A stretch of DNA of 64,000 nt from Chitinophagaceae bacterium. Lineage in GTDB: Bacteria; Bacteroidota; Bacteroidia; Chitinophagales; Chitinophagaceae. This document shows positions 24,442 through 35,038 of this stretch, piece by piece. The translations under genes were made by a program, and so were the position numbers. Position 1 is the first letter of the stretch. Each line of letters starts with the position of its first letter. The stretch is from the NCBI GenBank assembly GCA_023957155.1, contig JAMLHK010000013.1:47598-111597 (forward strand), in the 5' to 3' direction. Below the pieces are notes generated by a model. That model saw only the letters and a list, made by a program, of their open reading frames with translations. It was not told the DNA's origin and searched no databases.

Positions 24442-27400
24442 ATGAATTTGAATGTGTTGCTGGATGAGTATCTAAAAGACCCCCGCATTTTTCAGATTGC
24501 GGACAGGATCGTATTGTCTAAACCCCAACGTATTTTTTTAAGAAACCTCCATGGAAGCGCCTCCCAGTTTGTTTTCGGATCTGTATTCCGCCACGATCTG
24601 GCTTCGCAGCTCAATCACCTGGTTATTTTAAATGATGCGGAAGAAGCGGCTTATTTCCACAATACGTTAGAAAATCTTACTTCGGCGCTCAACGTCTATT
24701 ATTTCCCTTCTTCTTTTAAAACAAGGAAAAACTACCGGCAGCTCAATGCTTCGCATGTTATGTTGCGAACGGAGATGCTTACCCGGTTTTCTACCGCAGC
24801 GGGCAACAGGGTGGGTGTAATTGTTACTTACCCCGAGGCGCTGTTTGAAAAAGTAGTATTGCCGGATACGCTTTCCGGCAATATGATCAGCATTAAAGCC
24901 GGAGACCGTATTCAGGTTAACGAACTCTTGTCGCAGTTCGTGGATTATGGTTTTGAACGTACTGATTTTGTATATGAACCCGGACAGTTTGCTTTACGTG
25001 GCGGTATACTTGATATTTATTCTTTTGGTAATGAAAAGCCTTACCGGGTTGAATTGTTTGGCAATGATGTAGATTCCATACGCATTTTTGACCCGGAAAC
25101 ACAATTGAGCGAAAGGAAGCTGTTGCAGGTAACCATCATCCCCAATGTGGATATCCGGTTTGATTCGGGAGAAAAAGTTTCTTTACTGGAATTTCTTCCT
25201 CAAAATACGGTGGTGTGGGTTCAGGATTGGGATGTGGTAAAAGAGAAGCTACAGGTGCAGGAGGAAGACCTTGCCATATTTTTCAGGGTGCAGGAAACGG
25301 CAGTAAAGCCCCAGGCAGAAGAGTATGATAATACGGTGAAGCGGGAGGTAAGCGGTGATGATTTTGTTCCGGCAGCCGTTATTGAAGAGCAGATACCTTT
25401 ACGCCATATTGTTGAATTTGGCCATGCTCCTCATTTCGGAGGTATTGAATTAACCTTTGATACCAAAGAACAACCTTCTTTTAACCGCCAGTTTGATTTT
25501 CTGATCAAAGACCTGAAAAGCTGGGAAGCGAAAAAATACAGTATTTACCTGTTTGCCGAAAACCCCAGACAGTTAGAAAGAGTACACAGCATCCTGGCAG
25601 ACATGAAGGCAGAGATACCGTTTACGCCAGTTCCGGTTTCCATTCACGAAGGCTTCATTTCCCATGATCTTAAAGCGGTTTGTTATACCGACCACCAGAT
25701 ATTTCAACGCTATCATAAATACCGGGTCAGGCAGGCCTATAATAAAAATAAAGCGCTTACGCTCCGCGCCCTGCGCGAACTACAGCCCGGCGATTATGTA
25801 ACGCATATAGATCATGGTGTAGGTATTTACAGCGGACTGCAAAAAATTGAAGTGAATGGCAGGTTGCAGGAGGCGGTGCGGATCATTTATAAGGATACCG
25901 ATATCCTGTATGTCAACATCAACTCGCTTCATAAGATAGCCAAGTATACCGGTAAAGAAGGTACAGCGCCTAAAGTGAATAAATTAGGCAGCGATGTATG
26001 GAATAAGCTGAAAGAAAAAACAAAGGCAAAGGTTAAGGAAATTGCTTTTGATCTTATCCGGTTATATGCCCAACGAAAGACTGAGTCCGGGTTTGCGCAT
26101 AGCCCGGACAATTATATGCAAACCGAGCTGGAGGCTTCCTTTATATATGAAGACACGCCCGACCAGAGCAAATCATCGGCCGATGTGAAGAAAGATATGG
26201 AAGCGCCATACCCTATGGACAGGCTGATCTGTGGCGATGTGGGCTTTGGCAAAACGGAGATAGCAGTTCGCGCCGCTTTTAAAACCTGTTGTGACAATAA
26301 GCAGGCTGCGGTGCTGGTGCCCACAACGATTCTTGCCTTCCAGCATTATAAAACATTTAAAGACCGGCTGAAAGATTTTCCCGTAACGGTGGATTATATT
26401 AATCGTTTTAAATCGTCCAAAGAGAAAAAAGAAACGCTTGAAAAGCTGAAGGAGGGTAAAATTGATATTATTATCGGCACCCATGCTCTTGTAGGGAAAG
26501 AAGTAAAATTCAGGGAACTGGGTTTACTGGTAATAGATGAGGAACAGAAATTTGGCGTAGGGCATAAAGAAAAAATTAAAACGCTTAAAACGAATGTAGA
26601 CTGTCTTACGCTGACGGCAACGCCTATTCCGAGAACGCTGCAGTTCTCACTGATGGGGGCGCGCGATCTGAGTATCATTAATACACCTCCTCCTAACCGG
26701 CAGCCTATACAAACGGAAGTGCAGGTATTTAATGAAGATCATATCCGTGATGCGATCTATTACGAAACCGAAAGAGGCGGACAGGTTTTTTTTATACACA
26801 ACCGCGTACTGGGGTTGAGCGAAATAGCGAACATGATACAGGGCCTGTGTCCTGATCTGAGTATTGGTGTGGCGCACGGGCAGTTAGAAGGTCATGTACT
26901 GGAAGAAAGAATCCTGGATTTCATTGAGCACAGATACGATGTGCTGATATCTACCAATATTGTGGAGAGCGGAGTGGATATACCGAATGTGAATACCATT
27001 ATTGTTAACAATGCACATCAGTTTGGATTAAGCGATCTGCACCAGTTACGCGGCCGCGTGGGCAGAAGCAATAAAAAGGCATTTTGTTATCTGCTGGCTC
27101 CGCCCATGAGCACATTGCCTGATGACTCGCGGAAGCGGCTGCAGACATTAGAGCAGCATAGTGAGCTGGGTAGCGGCTTCCAGATTGCCATGCGTGATCT
27201 GGATATCCGTGGCGCCGGTAATTTGCTGGGTGGTGAGCAAAGCGGTTTTATGGCCGAGATCGGCTTTGAAATGTACCAGAAGATACTGGATGAAGCCATC
27301 AGGGAGCTGAAACGAACCTCCTTCCGGGAAGTATTCCGGGAAGAAATTCAAAAACAGGAGGATTTTGTACAGGATTGTACCATTGATACCGACCTTGAAA

Positions 27401-27864
27401 TACTGATACCGGATGCTTACGTAGAAAGCATTAATGAAAGGTTATCGTTATACACCCGGTTAGACAATTGTGATGATGAAGCCGAACTGGAGCATTTTCA
27501 CACTGAAATGACCGACCGGTTTGGTCCCGTCCCGCCGCAGGTGGAAGACCTTTTCACTACCGTGCGCTGCCGGCGCCTGGCAGTGGAGCTTGGGTTTGAA
27601 AAAATGGTGCTGAAGGAAGAAGCGCTGAGGTGTTATTTTATAAATAACCCTGATTCTCCCTATTTTGAATCGGATACTTTTAATAAGATATTGCAGTTTG
27701 TACAAACCCTTACACATAAAGCCCGGTTAAAACAAACGGGTAGAAACTTCCTGCTTATTCACGAAGATATAGGCGGGATGGAGCAGTTATATCATTTTTT
27801 GTTTAAGATGCACCAGTACACAAAGCCGCATGTTGAGGAAGTGAAAAAGACACAAAAAATATAA
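24442..27864 (+). CDS. mfd: Transcription-repair coupling factor
   Basis: 1140 residues. The N-terminal UvrB-like damage-recognition module, the CarD-like RNA polymerase interaction domain (LQPGDYVTHIDHGVGIYSGLQKI), the RecG-like superfamily 2 helicase domains with Walker A GDVGFGKTEIA, DEEQ box, TATPIPRTLQFS, and the C-terminal TRCF domain are all present. The protein removes stalled RNA polymerase and recruits UvrA. It converges with the S9 peptidase gene, leaving only 8 bases between stops. Confidence 0.96.
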   Translation: MNLNVLLDEYLKDPRIFQIADRIVLSKPQRIFLRNLHGSASQFVFGSVFRHDLASQLNHLVILNDAEEAAYFHNTLENLTSALNVYYFPSSFKTRKNYRQLNASHVMLRTEMLTRFSTAAGNRVGVIVTYPEALFEKVVLPDTLSGNMISIKAGDRIQVNELLSQFVDYGFERTDFVYEPGQFALRGGILDIYSFGNEKPYRVELFGNDVDSIRIFDPETQLSERKLLQVTIIPNVDIRFDSGEKVSLLEFLPQNTVVWVQDWDVVKEKLQVQEEDLAIFFRVQETAVKPQAEEYDNTVKREVSGDDFVPAAVIEEQIPLRHIVEFGHAPHFGGIELTFDTKEQPSFNRQFDFLIKDLKSWEAKKYSIYLFAENPRQLERVHSILADMKAEIPFTPVPVSIHEGFISHDLKAVCYTDHQIFQRYHKYRVRQAYNKNKALTLRALRELQPGDYVTHIDHGVGIYSGLQKIEVNGRLQEAVRIIYKDTDILYVNINSLHKIAKYTGKEGTAPKVNKLGSDVWNKLKEKTKAKVKEIAFDLIRLYAQRKTESGFAHSPDNYMQTELEASFIYEDTPDQSKSSADVKKDMEAPYPMDRLICGDVGFGKTEIAVRAAFKTCCDNKQAAVLVPTTILAFQHYKTFKDRLKDFPVTVDYINRFKSSKEKKETLEKLKEGKIDIIIGTHALVGKEVKFRELGLLVIDEEQKFGVGHKEKIKTLKTNVDCLTLTATPIPRTLQFSLMGARDLSIINTPPPNRQPIQTEVQVFNEDHIRDAIYYETERGGQVFFIHNRVLGLSEIANMIQGLCPDLSIGVAHGQLEGHVLEERILDFIEHRYDVLISTNIVESGVDIPNVNTIIVNNAHQFGLSDLHQLRGRVGRSNKKAFCYLLAPPMSTLPDDSRKRLQTLEQHSELGSGFQIAMRDLDIRGAGNLLGGEQSGFMAEIGFEMYQKILDEAIRELKRTSFREVFREEIQKQEDFVQDCTIDTDLEILIPDAYVESINERLSLYTRLDNCDDEAELEHFHTEMTDRFGPVPPQVEDLFTTVRCRRLAVELGFEKMVLKEEALRCYFINNPDSPYFESDTFNKILQFVQTLTHKARLKQTGRNFLLIHEDIGGMEQLYHFLFKMHQYTKPHVEEVKKTQKI

Positions 27865-27872
27865 AATTTCTT

Positions 27873-30092
27873 CTATTTCAGTTCACGCTTTAAAAATTCA
27901 CTGATCCTCGTATAAAGGGTCATTCTCAGGATATTGGGCGTTCCGTCACTGAGGTTATGGGTTTTGTCGGTATAGAAATGCTGTTCAAAGTTTGACTTCA
28001 TTGCGTTGGTTAACTGCTTGCTCAATTCCATGCTGTTCTGCAAATGCACATTATCATCCGCTGTTCCGTGTACCAGGAATAGCCCGCTTTTATAGTTATC
28101 CGCAAAGCTTACCGGTGAGGCGTTTTTATATCGTTCGGCATTTTCGCTGGGCATGGAAAGGAGGCGTTCGGCATATACGCTTTCGTAAAACCGCCAATTG
28201 GTGACCGGCGCTATGGCCACAGCGGCTTTAAAGCGACCGGCATATTTTGTCTGCGCCAGTGCCGCCAGGTAACCGCCATAACTCCAGCCCATAACTGCAA
28301 CATTCGATGAATCAACACGGTAATTCCTTGCCAGGTAGGCTTTTACTTTGAGGATATCTTCTATTTCAATATCGCCCGGTGCATTGTAGTTCATTTTCCG
28401 GAATGCTTCCCCTTTACCCGGTGTACCCCGTGGGTCTATACAGGCTACCGCATAGCCCTGGTTGGCAAGCCATCGCATGGTCAGCGTAAATTTGTCGCTC
28501 CATTTATCCAGTACCTCCTGGTGGGTTGAGCCTCCGTAAACATATAGTATTAAGGGCAGCTTCCCCCTGGTATGGTTATATGGGCGGATGATCCAGCCGT
28601 TCATTGTCGTGCTGTCGTTAGCCGCTACCGTAAAGAAATAGGCGTTGGGTATTTTAAAATCCCGGAGCCGGTCATTCAGTTCTTTGTTTTCAATGAGTTT
28701 TTTCTGGCCTTTATCCACGGTGGAAATAACCTGGTAAACCGGCGGTTTATTTAAGGAAGAATATTCATCAAAAAAGAATCTTTTGTCATTGCTTATCCAG
28801 ATATCATGATATCCGGTGCCCGTAGTCAGTTTCGTTTTCCCGCTGCCATCATAATTTATTTTATACAACTGCTTCTGCCTTGAACCGGGTTCGTTTGACG
28901 TGTAATACAGTTCATTACGGGTATCATCCACTGCTTTTATTTCAAGCACTTCCCATTTGCCGCCGGTTATTGGCGTAACCTTTGCCACATCTGCGCTGAT
29001 CTCATACAAGTGGGTATATCCATCTTTTTCACTCTTCCACAGAAAAGATTTTCCCTCTTTGATAAAAGAAATATTATCCGGGTAAGTACGAACATAATTA
29101 TCCGGCTTTTCCTCGGTATATACCACCGTTGTTTTTCCGGTAATGACATCTGCCTTCAGCAGCTCTAATTTTTTCTGATTTCTTGAGAGCCGTTGCACAT
29201 ACAGGGTTTTATTATCGGGGCTCCAGCGTATTCCGGTAATATACTGATCCGGGTTTATACCCACGTCTACAGGAATAAATATTTTATTGGCAACATCGTA
29301 TACAAAAACCTTTACATCGGGTACCATTTCACCAGCCAGCGGATAGCGCTGATCCCTTACTTCCGCATAAGGTCTTTCATAGAGGGTTAGCGGATATGTT
29401 TTTACGGCATTTTCATTGAAGCGAAGCATGGCAATATAATTGCCGTCAGGGCTCCATTCGTAGGCTTTCGTCATCCCAAAGCCATTCTCATATAATGCAT
29501 CCGCCATACCATATAGAAACTGCCCCGGCACCCCGTCAACCGTAACCGGCACAGTGGTATTCTTTTCAATATCCAGGATATAAAGATTGCCACTAAAGAT
29601 ATAGGCCAATTGTTTGCTGTCAGGCGAAAAGGATGGGTATAATTGTTTCCCGTTGGCTGAAACCACCCTTAAAATTTTCTTATTAATGTCCCACACGTAA
29701 TTGAAAGCCTTTTCGGAGATCGTATAAAAGGGTTCTATTTGCGTATGGACGAGTATCTTGCTGTCATCGGGGGAAAAGCTGAAATCCTGGAAATAAGTAA
29801 ACGTAGTGGGTAATGAATCTGTTTCTCCCTTAACCTGGTTTGAAAAAAGCGTATCTACAATACGGGTAGTATTAAAGTCAAGAGATAAGATTACCTGCGG
29901 ACCCGAACCGGTGTCTGTCTGTATCCATGCAAAGTGAGGCGACTGGTTCATGAGGTGTACCACGTACTTTCGCTCATCAAAATGGCCGCTCCATATCTGC
30001 TGCAGGTCCATATCTGCCTTTCCCTGCTGCTGGGCATAAAGAACAGGAGAAGTAAAAATAATGAATAGAGAAACAAACAGCTTTTTCATCAT
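27873..30092 (-). CDS. S9 family dipeptidyl-peptidase-IV-like serine peptidase
   Basis: About 739 residues from the ATG at 30092 (a second ATG follows at 30089). This start gives a signal peptide ([20 protein letters not shown]); an ORF-internal ATG 90 bases upstream would bury it. The DPP4 N-terminal beta-propeller ([31 protein letters not shown]) is followed by a C-terminal alpha/beta hydrolase with nucleophile [11 protein letters not shown], acid in HGTADDNVH and histidine in DKTHNLSDG. Predicted periplasmic exopeptidase releasing X-Pro dipeptides. Confidence 0.92.
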   Translation of the reverse strand: MMKKLFVSLFIIFTSPVLYAQQQGKADMDLQQIWSGHFDERKYVVHLMNQSPHFAWIQTDTGSGPQVILSLDFNTTRIVDTLFSNQVKGETDSLPTTFTYFQDFSFSPDDSKILVHTQIEPFYTISEKAFNYVWDINKKILRVVSANGKQLYPSFSPDSKQLAYIFSGNLYILDIEKNTTVPVTVDGVPGQFLYGMADALYENGFGMTKAYEWSPDGNYIAMLRFNENAVKTYPLTLYERPYAEVRDQRYPLAGEMVPDVKVFVYDVANKIFIPVDVGINPDQYITGIRWSPDNKTLYVQRLSRNQKKLELLKADVITGKTTVVYTEEKPDNYVRTYPDNISFIKEGKSFLWKSEKDGYTHLYEISADVAKVTPITGGKWEVLEIKAVDDTRNELYYTSNEPGSRQKQLYKINYDGSGKTKLTTGTGYHDIWISNDKRFFFDEYSSLNKPPVYQVISTVDKGQKKLIENKELNDRLRDFKIPNAYFFTVAANDSTTMNGWIIRPYNHTRGKLPLILYVYGGSTHQEVLDKWSDKFTLTMRWLANQGYAVACIDPRGTPGKGEAFRKMNYNAPGDIEIEDILKVKAYLARNYRVDSSNVAVMGWSYGGYLAALAQTKYAGRFKAAVAIAPVTNWRFYESVYAERLLSMPSENAERYKNASPVSFADNYKSGLFLVHGTADDNVHLQNSMELSKQLTNAMKSNFEQHFYTDKTHNLSDGTPNILRMTLYTRISEFLKRELK

Positions 30093-30229
30093 CAGCTTTG
30101 TTGGATAAAAAAATCTAAGCACGGATCGTGGTAATGCTGCCATATAGCACAGACATTGAAGGGTAAAAATAACGGTATTCATTTAAATTGCATGATATTA
30201 CGGGGTTCGTATTCCAAATTTTGATCATC

Positions 30230-31621
30230 ATGACGAATTATCTTATAAAAAATATACGTATCGTTAACGAAAACGCTATTGTTGTATCGGATGTATTGGT
30301 CAGCCGGGGCCGGATTGAAAAGATAGATAAATCCATTAGCAACCGGCCGGCTGTCAGGGAAATTAACGGGGAAGGTAAGTACCTGTTTCCGGGTGTTATA
30401 GATGACCAGGTGCATTTCAGGGAACCGGGCCTCACGCACAAGGCTAACATCTATTCCGAGTCCAGAGCTGCGGTGGCCGGAGGGGTAACCTCATTTATGG
30501 AAATGCCCAACACCATACCCAATGCGCTGACGCTTGATTTGCTGGAAGATAAATATGAAATTGCCCGGCAGACGGCCTTAGCGAATTATTCCTTTTTTAT
30601 GGGGACTTCCAATACGAATCCGGATGAAGCGCTGAAAGTGAACCGGCATCGTGACAGCATCTGCGGTATTAAAATTTTTATGGGCTCCAGCACCGGTAAT
30701 ATGCTCGTAGATAATTATCTCACTCTTGATAAGCTGTTCAGGGAGAGTGAAGTGCTGATTGCCACGCATTGTGAGGAAGAAAAGATCATTAAAAGCAATT
30801 ACGAAAGAATAAAAAGGGATCACCCTGATTTAAGACCGGAAGATCATCCGCTTATCCGCAATGAGGAGGCCTGTTTTGAATCATCGCTCGCTGCCATACA
30901 ATTTGCGGGAAAATATAACAGCCGCCTGCATATCCTGCATATTTCTACCGCTAAAGAACTACAATTATTCGGCAACCTGAGGCCATTAAAGGAAAAACAT
31001 ATTACCTGCGAGGTTTGTGTACATCATCTTCATTTTACCGCGGATGATTATAAACGGCTGGGCTATCTCATTAAATGTAACCCGGCCATTAAAGCGGCTG
31101 ATAACCGGGATGCCTTGTGGAAAGCTTTATTAGACGACCGGATAGATATTATTGCTACGGATCATGCTCCGCACACTTTGCAGGAAAAAGGGTATTACAG
31201 GGACGATTCGGGTAACCTGATGCCGGTAGAAAAGCTGCAATATGAGCAGGCACATGCCGGGCTGCCTTTAGTGCAACATCCGCTGCAACTGATGTTGCAT
31301 TATTATAAGCAGGGAAAAATTTCATTGGAGACTATTGTTCAAAAGATGAGCCATGCCGTAGCCGATTGTTACCGGGTATCCAACAGGGGATACATCCGTG
31401 AAGGATATTGGGCGGACTTAGTAATTGCCGACCTGGACAAGCCGCAAAAGGTTACGCCGGAAAATGTTTTATATCATTGCGGATGGAGCCCGCTGGAAGG
31501 CTTTACTTTCCCTTCAACCATTACTCATACCTTCGTAAATGGTAACCTGGTATATGAAAATTATGGAAAAGCAGTATGGGATGAATCCTATAAAGGTATG
31601 CGACTCCTGTTTGAGCGATAA
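30230..31621 (+). CDS. pyrC: Dihydroorotase (Bacteroidota type)
   Basis: 463 residues from the ATG at 30230, which puts NYLIKNIRIVNE at the N-terminus as in homologues. Amidohydrolase fold: metal region DDQVHFREPG (Q60, H62), carboxylated lysine K148 in CGIKIFMGSS, histidines in ATHCEEE and LHILHIS, and aspartate in ATDHAPH. The first metal histidine of the usual HxH is glutamine here, which from memory is normal for Bacteroidota dihydroorotases. It catalyses ring closure of carbamoyl-aspartate in pyrimidine synthesis; allantoinase is the main alternative. Confidence 0.87.
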   Translation: MTNYLIKNIRIVNENAIVVSDVLVSRGRIEKIDKSISNRPAVREINGEGKYLFPGVIDDQVHFREPGLTHKANIYSESRAAVAGGVTSFMEMPNTIPNALTLDLLEDKYEIARQTALANYSFFMGTSNTNPDEALKVNRHRDSICGIKIFMGSSTGNMLVDNYLTLDKLFRESEVLIATHCEEEKIIKSNYERIKRDHPDLRPEDHPLIRNEEACFESSLAAIQFAGKYNSRLHILHISTAKELQLFGNLRPLKEKHITCEVCVHHLHFTADDYKRLGYLIKCNPAIKAADNRDALWKALLDDRIDIIATDHAPHTLQEKGYYRDDSGNLMPVEKLQYEQAHAGLPLVQHPLQLMLHYYKQGKISLETIVQKMSHAVADCYRVSNRGYIREGYWADLVIADLDKPQKVTPENVLYHCGWSPLEGFTFPSTITHTFVNGNLVYENYGKAVWDESYKGMRLLFER

Positions 31622-31635
31622 TCCAGGTAAAGGGG

Positions 31636-31657
31636 ACCGGTTTAAGCAACTTACCGG
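31636..31657 (+). terminator. Weak hairpin after dihydroorotase
   Basis: ACCGGTTTAAG-CAA-CTTACCGGT can form a bulged stem followed by a short T-rich tail (TTTATTG), between the pyrC stop and the MutS-like start. The tail is weak, so it may not terminate efficiently. Confidence 0.3.
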
Positions 31658-31670
31658 TTTATTGTAGTAT

Positions 31671-32987
31671 ATGCAAATAGATAAAACCACATATAACGAT
31701 CTTTCTATCTTCAATGCGGAAGAGACCTTTTCCGTTTTTCATAAGCTCAATTTTACCCGGACGGGTGGCGGCAAACAATGGCTGCGCCATATTATGGGAG
31801 AACCTTTTGATACGTTAGATAAGATACAGGAAAACCAGCATATAATCCGGCATATTCTATCCTGCCTGGATAAATGGCCGCTTTCCGTAACCAACGGCAC
31901 GATGATCATGATGGAGCGTTTTTATGATACGCCGATTGATCCCATCCCCCGTTCAACTGGTTTTTTCAATACCCTGCTGTATAAGTTACTGCACAGTCCG
32001 GATTACGGGCTGATCCGGTATTCGGTTATCCATTTCCGTGATTTTATTGCCGGAATGCAGCAACTGGCGCTGTTGATTGATACGCCGCAGGCGCCAGCCC
32101 GGCTGCAGACGCTCGCATCCCGCATCCGGATGTTATTGTTGCACCGGCAGCCGCAGGATCTTTTAAAAAAAAAGACGGGAGAAAAATTTTCTGCCGGGGA
32201 GAACCTGTATTACGGGCATTTCCTGCGAACGGCGTTTAAATCACATTATACCGAGCTAACGGAGGTGTTTTATCAGTTGGATGCCTGGTATGCTATGGCT
32301 ACGGCAGTTGAACGCTACAAGCTGTCTTTTCCTGAATTTATTGTTTCGGATGAGCCTTTTATAAAAGCAGATAAGATCTGTCATATTCTGTTACCGCAGC
32401 CGGTTTCCTATAATATTTCCCTGTCTCCCCGAAGTAATTTTTTATTTCTTACCGGCGCTAATATGGCCGGGAAAAGCACATTCATCAAATCGCTGGGTGT
32501 GGCCGTTTACTTAGCTCATTTGGGTATGGGTGTTCCTGCCGAAAAATTACAGCTTTCCCTGTTTGACGGTATTTTAAGCAATATTAATGTGGAGGATAAT
32601 ATTGTAAAGGGGGAAAGCTTTTTCTTTAATGAGGTACAGCGGATCAAAAAAACAATATTAACCATCAGCAACGGAAAGAAATGGCTGGTGCTGATTGATG
32701 AATTATTTAAAGGAACCAATATCCAGGATGCGATGCGTTGTTCCCTGGCTGTAATCAAAGGACTGATCCGCATTAAAGGCTCCTTGTTGATCCTCTCTAC
32801 ACACCTGTATGAAATAGGAGATGAAATAAAAGCATACCCGACCATTTCATTCAAATATTTTGAAACCGGGATACAAAATGACAGGCTGGTATTCAGCTAT
32901 CAGTTGAAAGACGGCATAAGCAATGACCGGTTGGGTTATTTCATCTTAAAAACGGAGAAGGTGGTGGAGTTGCTGGAAAACCTTTAA
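31671..32987 (+). CDS. MutS-family ATPase lacking the mismatch-recognition domain
   Basis: 438 residues with a MutS clamp/core helical region (about 10-240) and the ABC-type ATPase domain V. Walker A is TGANMAGKST (261-270); Walker B is VLIDELFKGTN; the STHLYEI segment follows. It lacks the N-terminal mismatch-recognition domain of MutS and the C-terminal Smr domain of MutS2. It belongs to the small MutS-like proteins found in Bacteroidota, whose role is unknown. Preceded by pyrC on the same strand. Confidence 0.82.
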   Translation: MQIDKTTYNDLSIFNAEETFSVFHKLNFTRTGGGKQWLRHIMGEPFDTLDKIQENQHIIRHILSCLDKWPLSVTNGTMIMMERFYDTPIDPIPRSTGFFNTLLYKLLHSPDYGLIRYSVIHFRDFIAGMQQLALLIDTPQAPARLQTLASRIRMLLLHRQPQDLLKKKTGEKFSAGENLYYGHFLRTAFKSHYTELTEVFYQLDAWYAMATAVERYKLSFPEFIVSDEPFIKADKICHILLPQPVSYNISLSPRSNFLFLTGANMAGKSTFIKSLGVAVYLAHLGMGVPAEKLQLSLFDGILSNINVEDNIVKGESFFFNEVQRIKKTILTISNGKKWLVLIDELFKGTNIQDAMRCSLAVIKGLIRIKGSLLILSTHLYEIGDEIKAYPTISFKYFETGIQNDRLVFSYQLKDGISNDRLGYFILKTEKVVELLENL

Positions 32988-33024
32988 CCGCCTATTTTTA
33001 TACCGGCTCGTACCATATATTTTT

Positions 33025-34176
33025 ATGAAGAAAAAACTATCGGTTTTTATTGTCCTGGCTACCGTTATCTTCTTTCCGTTCGCTGTATTAAGCGTTCAGA
33101 GAGACAAAGGGGTAAGATCGCTATCATCCTCACCTGTAAGTCAGGGTGAAAACAGGATCTGTGATTCTTTCGGAAAGGATAGCAGCATTATTGGAACGCA
33201 GCCCGTACTCCTGGTTGCCAATAAACACTCCAATACGTTATCTTATATTGACCCGGTAGCTTTTAGGGTTATAGAAACCATTCCGACAGGGCCTAACCCG
33301 CATGAAATAACGGTAACGCCCGACCAGCGGTTTGCCTACCTCAGCAGTTATGAACCGCCGGGTAATACCATTTCGGTTATAGATCTTGTAAAGAGAAAAC
33401 AAATCAAACAGATTAGTACCGGAACGTATGGGCGTATACATGGAGCAGCAATGGCCTTAGATGGAAAGCATGCTTATTTTACCGCCGGGCAAAGCGGCTT
33501 TGTGGTAGAAATAGATACCAAAACCAACGAAGTTACGAGGGCTATTCCGACCCATGGAAAAATATCCCACATGGTATATGTTTCCCCGGACGGGAAATAT
33601 TTATACACCGCTAATATTGTTTCTGAAAATATTTCTGTCATTGACCGTATTACGGGTAAGCTCATTACCCAGATTCCATGCGGCCCGGGTTGCGAAGGAA
33701 TGGCATTTACCCCGGACGGAAAATATATATGGGTTGCCAATCAAACCGCAGGTACGATCACTATTGTTGATATTGCCGGTTACAAGCCGGTAGAAACTTT
33801 TGAATGTAAAGGCATGCCTGTACGTATTCGTTTCACTTCAGACGGCAAGCTTGCTTTGGTGGCGGGTTGGGTAAAAGAGGGCACGCTTACGGTAATTGAT
33901 GTTGCCACCCGTAAAGAGCTGAAACGGATAAGAGTAGGAGATTATGCAATTGGTGTTGAGCTGGCGCCGGATGAAAAGTTTGCTTTTGTAGGATGTGAAG
34001 ATGCTATGGATGCACAGGTGCTGCCAGACGGTACTGAAAAAATGAAGCCAGGTAAGGACGATTCTCACGGGATACACGTTATAGATATGAAAACCCTTTC
34101 CGTAACCACTATCATAAAATCCGGGTTAGGCCCCGACCCGATGGTACTCTGGCATCCCCCTGCCCACATAGAATGA
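33025..34176 (+). CDS. Secreted YVTN/YncE-like beta-propeller protein
   Basis: 383 residues with an N-terminal hydrophobic signal (KKLSVFIVLATVIFFPFAVLS) and about seven blades with the YVTN pattern (LVANKHSNTLSYIDPVAFRVIETIPTGPNPHEITVTPDQRFAYLSSY...). Such propellers act as scaffolds or in metal/redox protein contexts; no specific function can be assigned. The stop codon lies within the left 43-bp direct repeat (34172-34214) that bounds the following cassette. Confidence 0.82.
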   Translation: MKKKLSVFIVLATVIFFPFAVLSVQRDKGVRSLSSSPVSQGENRICDSFGKDSSIIGTQPVLLVANKHSNTLSYIDPVAFRVIETIPTGPNPHEITVTPDQRFAYLSSYEPPGNTISVIDLVKRKQIKQISTGTYGRIHGAAMALDGKHAYFTAGQSGFVVEIDTKTNEVTRAIPTHGKISHMVYVSPDGKYLYTANIVSENISVIDRITGKLITQIPCGPGCEGMAFTPDGKYIWVANQTAGTITIVDIAGYKPVETFECKGMPVRIRFTSDGKLALVAGWVKEGTLTVIDVATRKELKRIRVGDYAIGVELAPDEKFAFVGCEDAMDAQVLPDGTEKMKPGKDDSHGIHVIDMKTLSVTTIIKSGLGPDPMVLWHPPAHIE

Positions 34177-34214
34177 GATCGTTGTTGCCATACAGGCATT
34201 GGCGCTATAATTTA
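34172..34214. repeat. Left 43-bp direct repeat flanking the GNAT cassette
   Basis: Begins AATGAGATCGTTGTTG and ends GGCGCTATAATTTA. It matches 35039-35081 at 40 of 43 positions in the same orientation. It includes the stop codon of the YVTN gene. A diverged third copy lies at the 3' end of the FCD-gntR gene (about 38691-38725). Confidence 0.85.
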
Positions 34215-34230
34215 AAGCAGAAAAACGTTA

Positions 34231-34440
34231 CTATTGCTGGTGCTGCACTGTGTCACCCCCGCTTGCAGCAATACTTTTATTGGGTGTGCTACTTCTTTTT
34301 CGGAGCGTTCGTGTCTTACCAAGACCTCTTTTTGTTTTTGCCTTATCTTTTTTAATCCATTCACTGATTTTGGTGAACTCTTGTTCAGAAAGTTGTCTGC
34401 CTGTAGTATAAAAGTCTATATTTTTTTCTTCTTTAATCAT
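34231..34440 (-). CDS. Small basic protein of a two-gene cassette, unknown function
   Basis: 69 residues (starts MIKEEKNIDFYTTGRQLSEQ), with a short helical acidic/basic N-terminus containing FTKISEWIKKDK and a Lys/Arg-rich, probably disordered tail. It begins 9 bases after the stop of the GNAT-like gene, so the two are co-transcribed. The pair is more AT-rich than its neighbours. It could be the small partner of a toxin-antitoxin-like module, but I cannot name a family. Confidence 0.55.
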   Translation of the reverse strand: MIKEEKNIDFYTTGRQLSEQEFTKISEWIKKDKAKTKRGLGKTRTLRKRSSTPNKSIAASGGDTVQHQQ

Positions 34441-34449
34441 GATTGTAAG

Positions 34450-34974
34450 TTACAACTTTTCAGGAAAATACTGTTCAATTAGTTTGTTCGCAGCCCTTGT
34501 GTCAATAGCCATAATGTTACCGAAAAGAGCATGAGCACCTAAAGACTTTTGATAATGCTCAATTAATTTTGTTTTACTTTCAAATGAAACATAACCACCA
34601 TAACCTTTGTCAAACGAAAGTTTACAAGCAAAAGCTACAAGATTTCCTGGCACTCCAAGATATACTTTCTTTGCACCTTTATTAAACTTGTTGCTTTCAA
34701 TTAGTGGCACGAAGATATGGTCGCCTCGGTCTTGCAAACTGATAATTCCCTGAATGATTGATGGATTGTCAATGATGACAAGTTTATAAACTTTTTTATC
34801 TAATTGTTTTGCTTCTGTTTTCCAATCAAAAAGCCAATCTGCTTTCTTTAATGATTTAATATCTGTTGGAGTTAACTCAAGAACTTGTGTTTTAAAACTG
34901 TCGCCTGTTGTTGCATTTTCAATTGAACGTGTCAGCTTGTCAATTTTAATGTCAAATGGTTTATATTTTGCCAT
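34450..34974 (-). CDS. GNAT-like acetyltransferase-fold protein
   Basis: 174 residues from the ATG at 34974 (MAKYKPFDIKIDKL). An upstream ATG at 35025 would add 17 residues that overlap the cassette end and look non-coding. The pattern KLVIIDN-SIIQGIISL, VYLGVPGNLVAFACKLSF and GYGGYVSFESKTKLIEHYQKSLGAH resembles the central and C-terminal parts of GNAT N-acetyltransferases. Substrate unknown. AT-rich and bounded by direct repeats, so probably acquired. Assignment to GNAT is by pattern only. Confidence 0.55.
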   Translation of the reverse strand: MAKYKPFDIKIDKLTRSIENATTGDSFKTQVLELTPTDIKSLKKADWLFDWKTEAKQLDKKVYKLVIIDNPSIIQGIISLQDRGDHIFVPLIESNKFNKGAKKVYLGVPGNLVAFACKLSFDKGYGGYVSFESKTKLIEHYQKSLGAHALFGNIMAIDTRAANKLIEQYFPEKL

Positions 34975-35038
34975 GGTCGAAAGTAGTCGAATTAATTGAA
35001 CCCATTTTGAAGTTGAAGCTGTCAAATAGTATCATGCC

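Noticed and set aside
30281-30420. Dihydroorotase with glutamine in place of the first metal histidine, suggesting an inactive paralogue
   Set aside because: From memory, Bacteroidota dihydroorotases regularly show DDQVHFREPG, and the carboxylated lysine and other ligands are intact.
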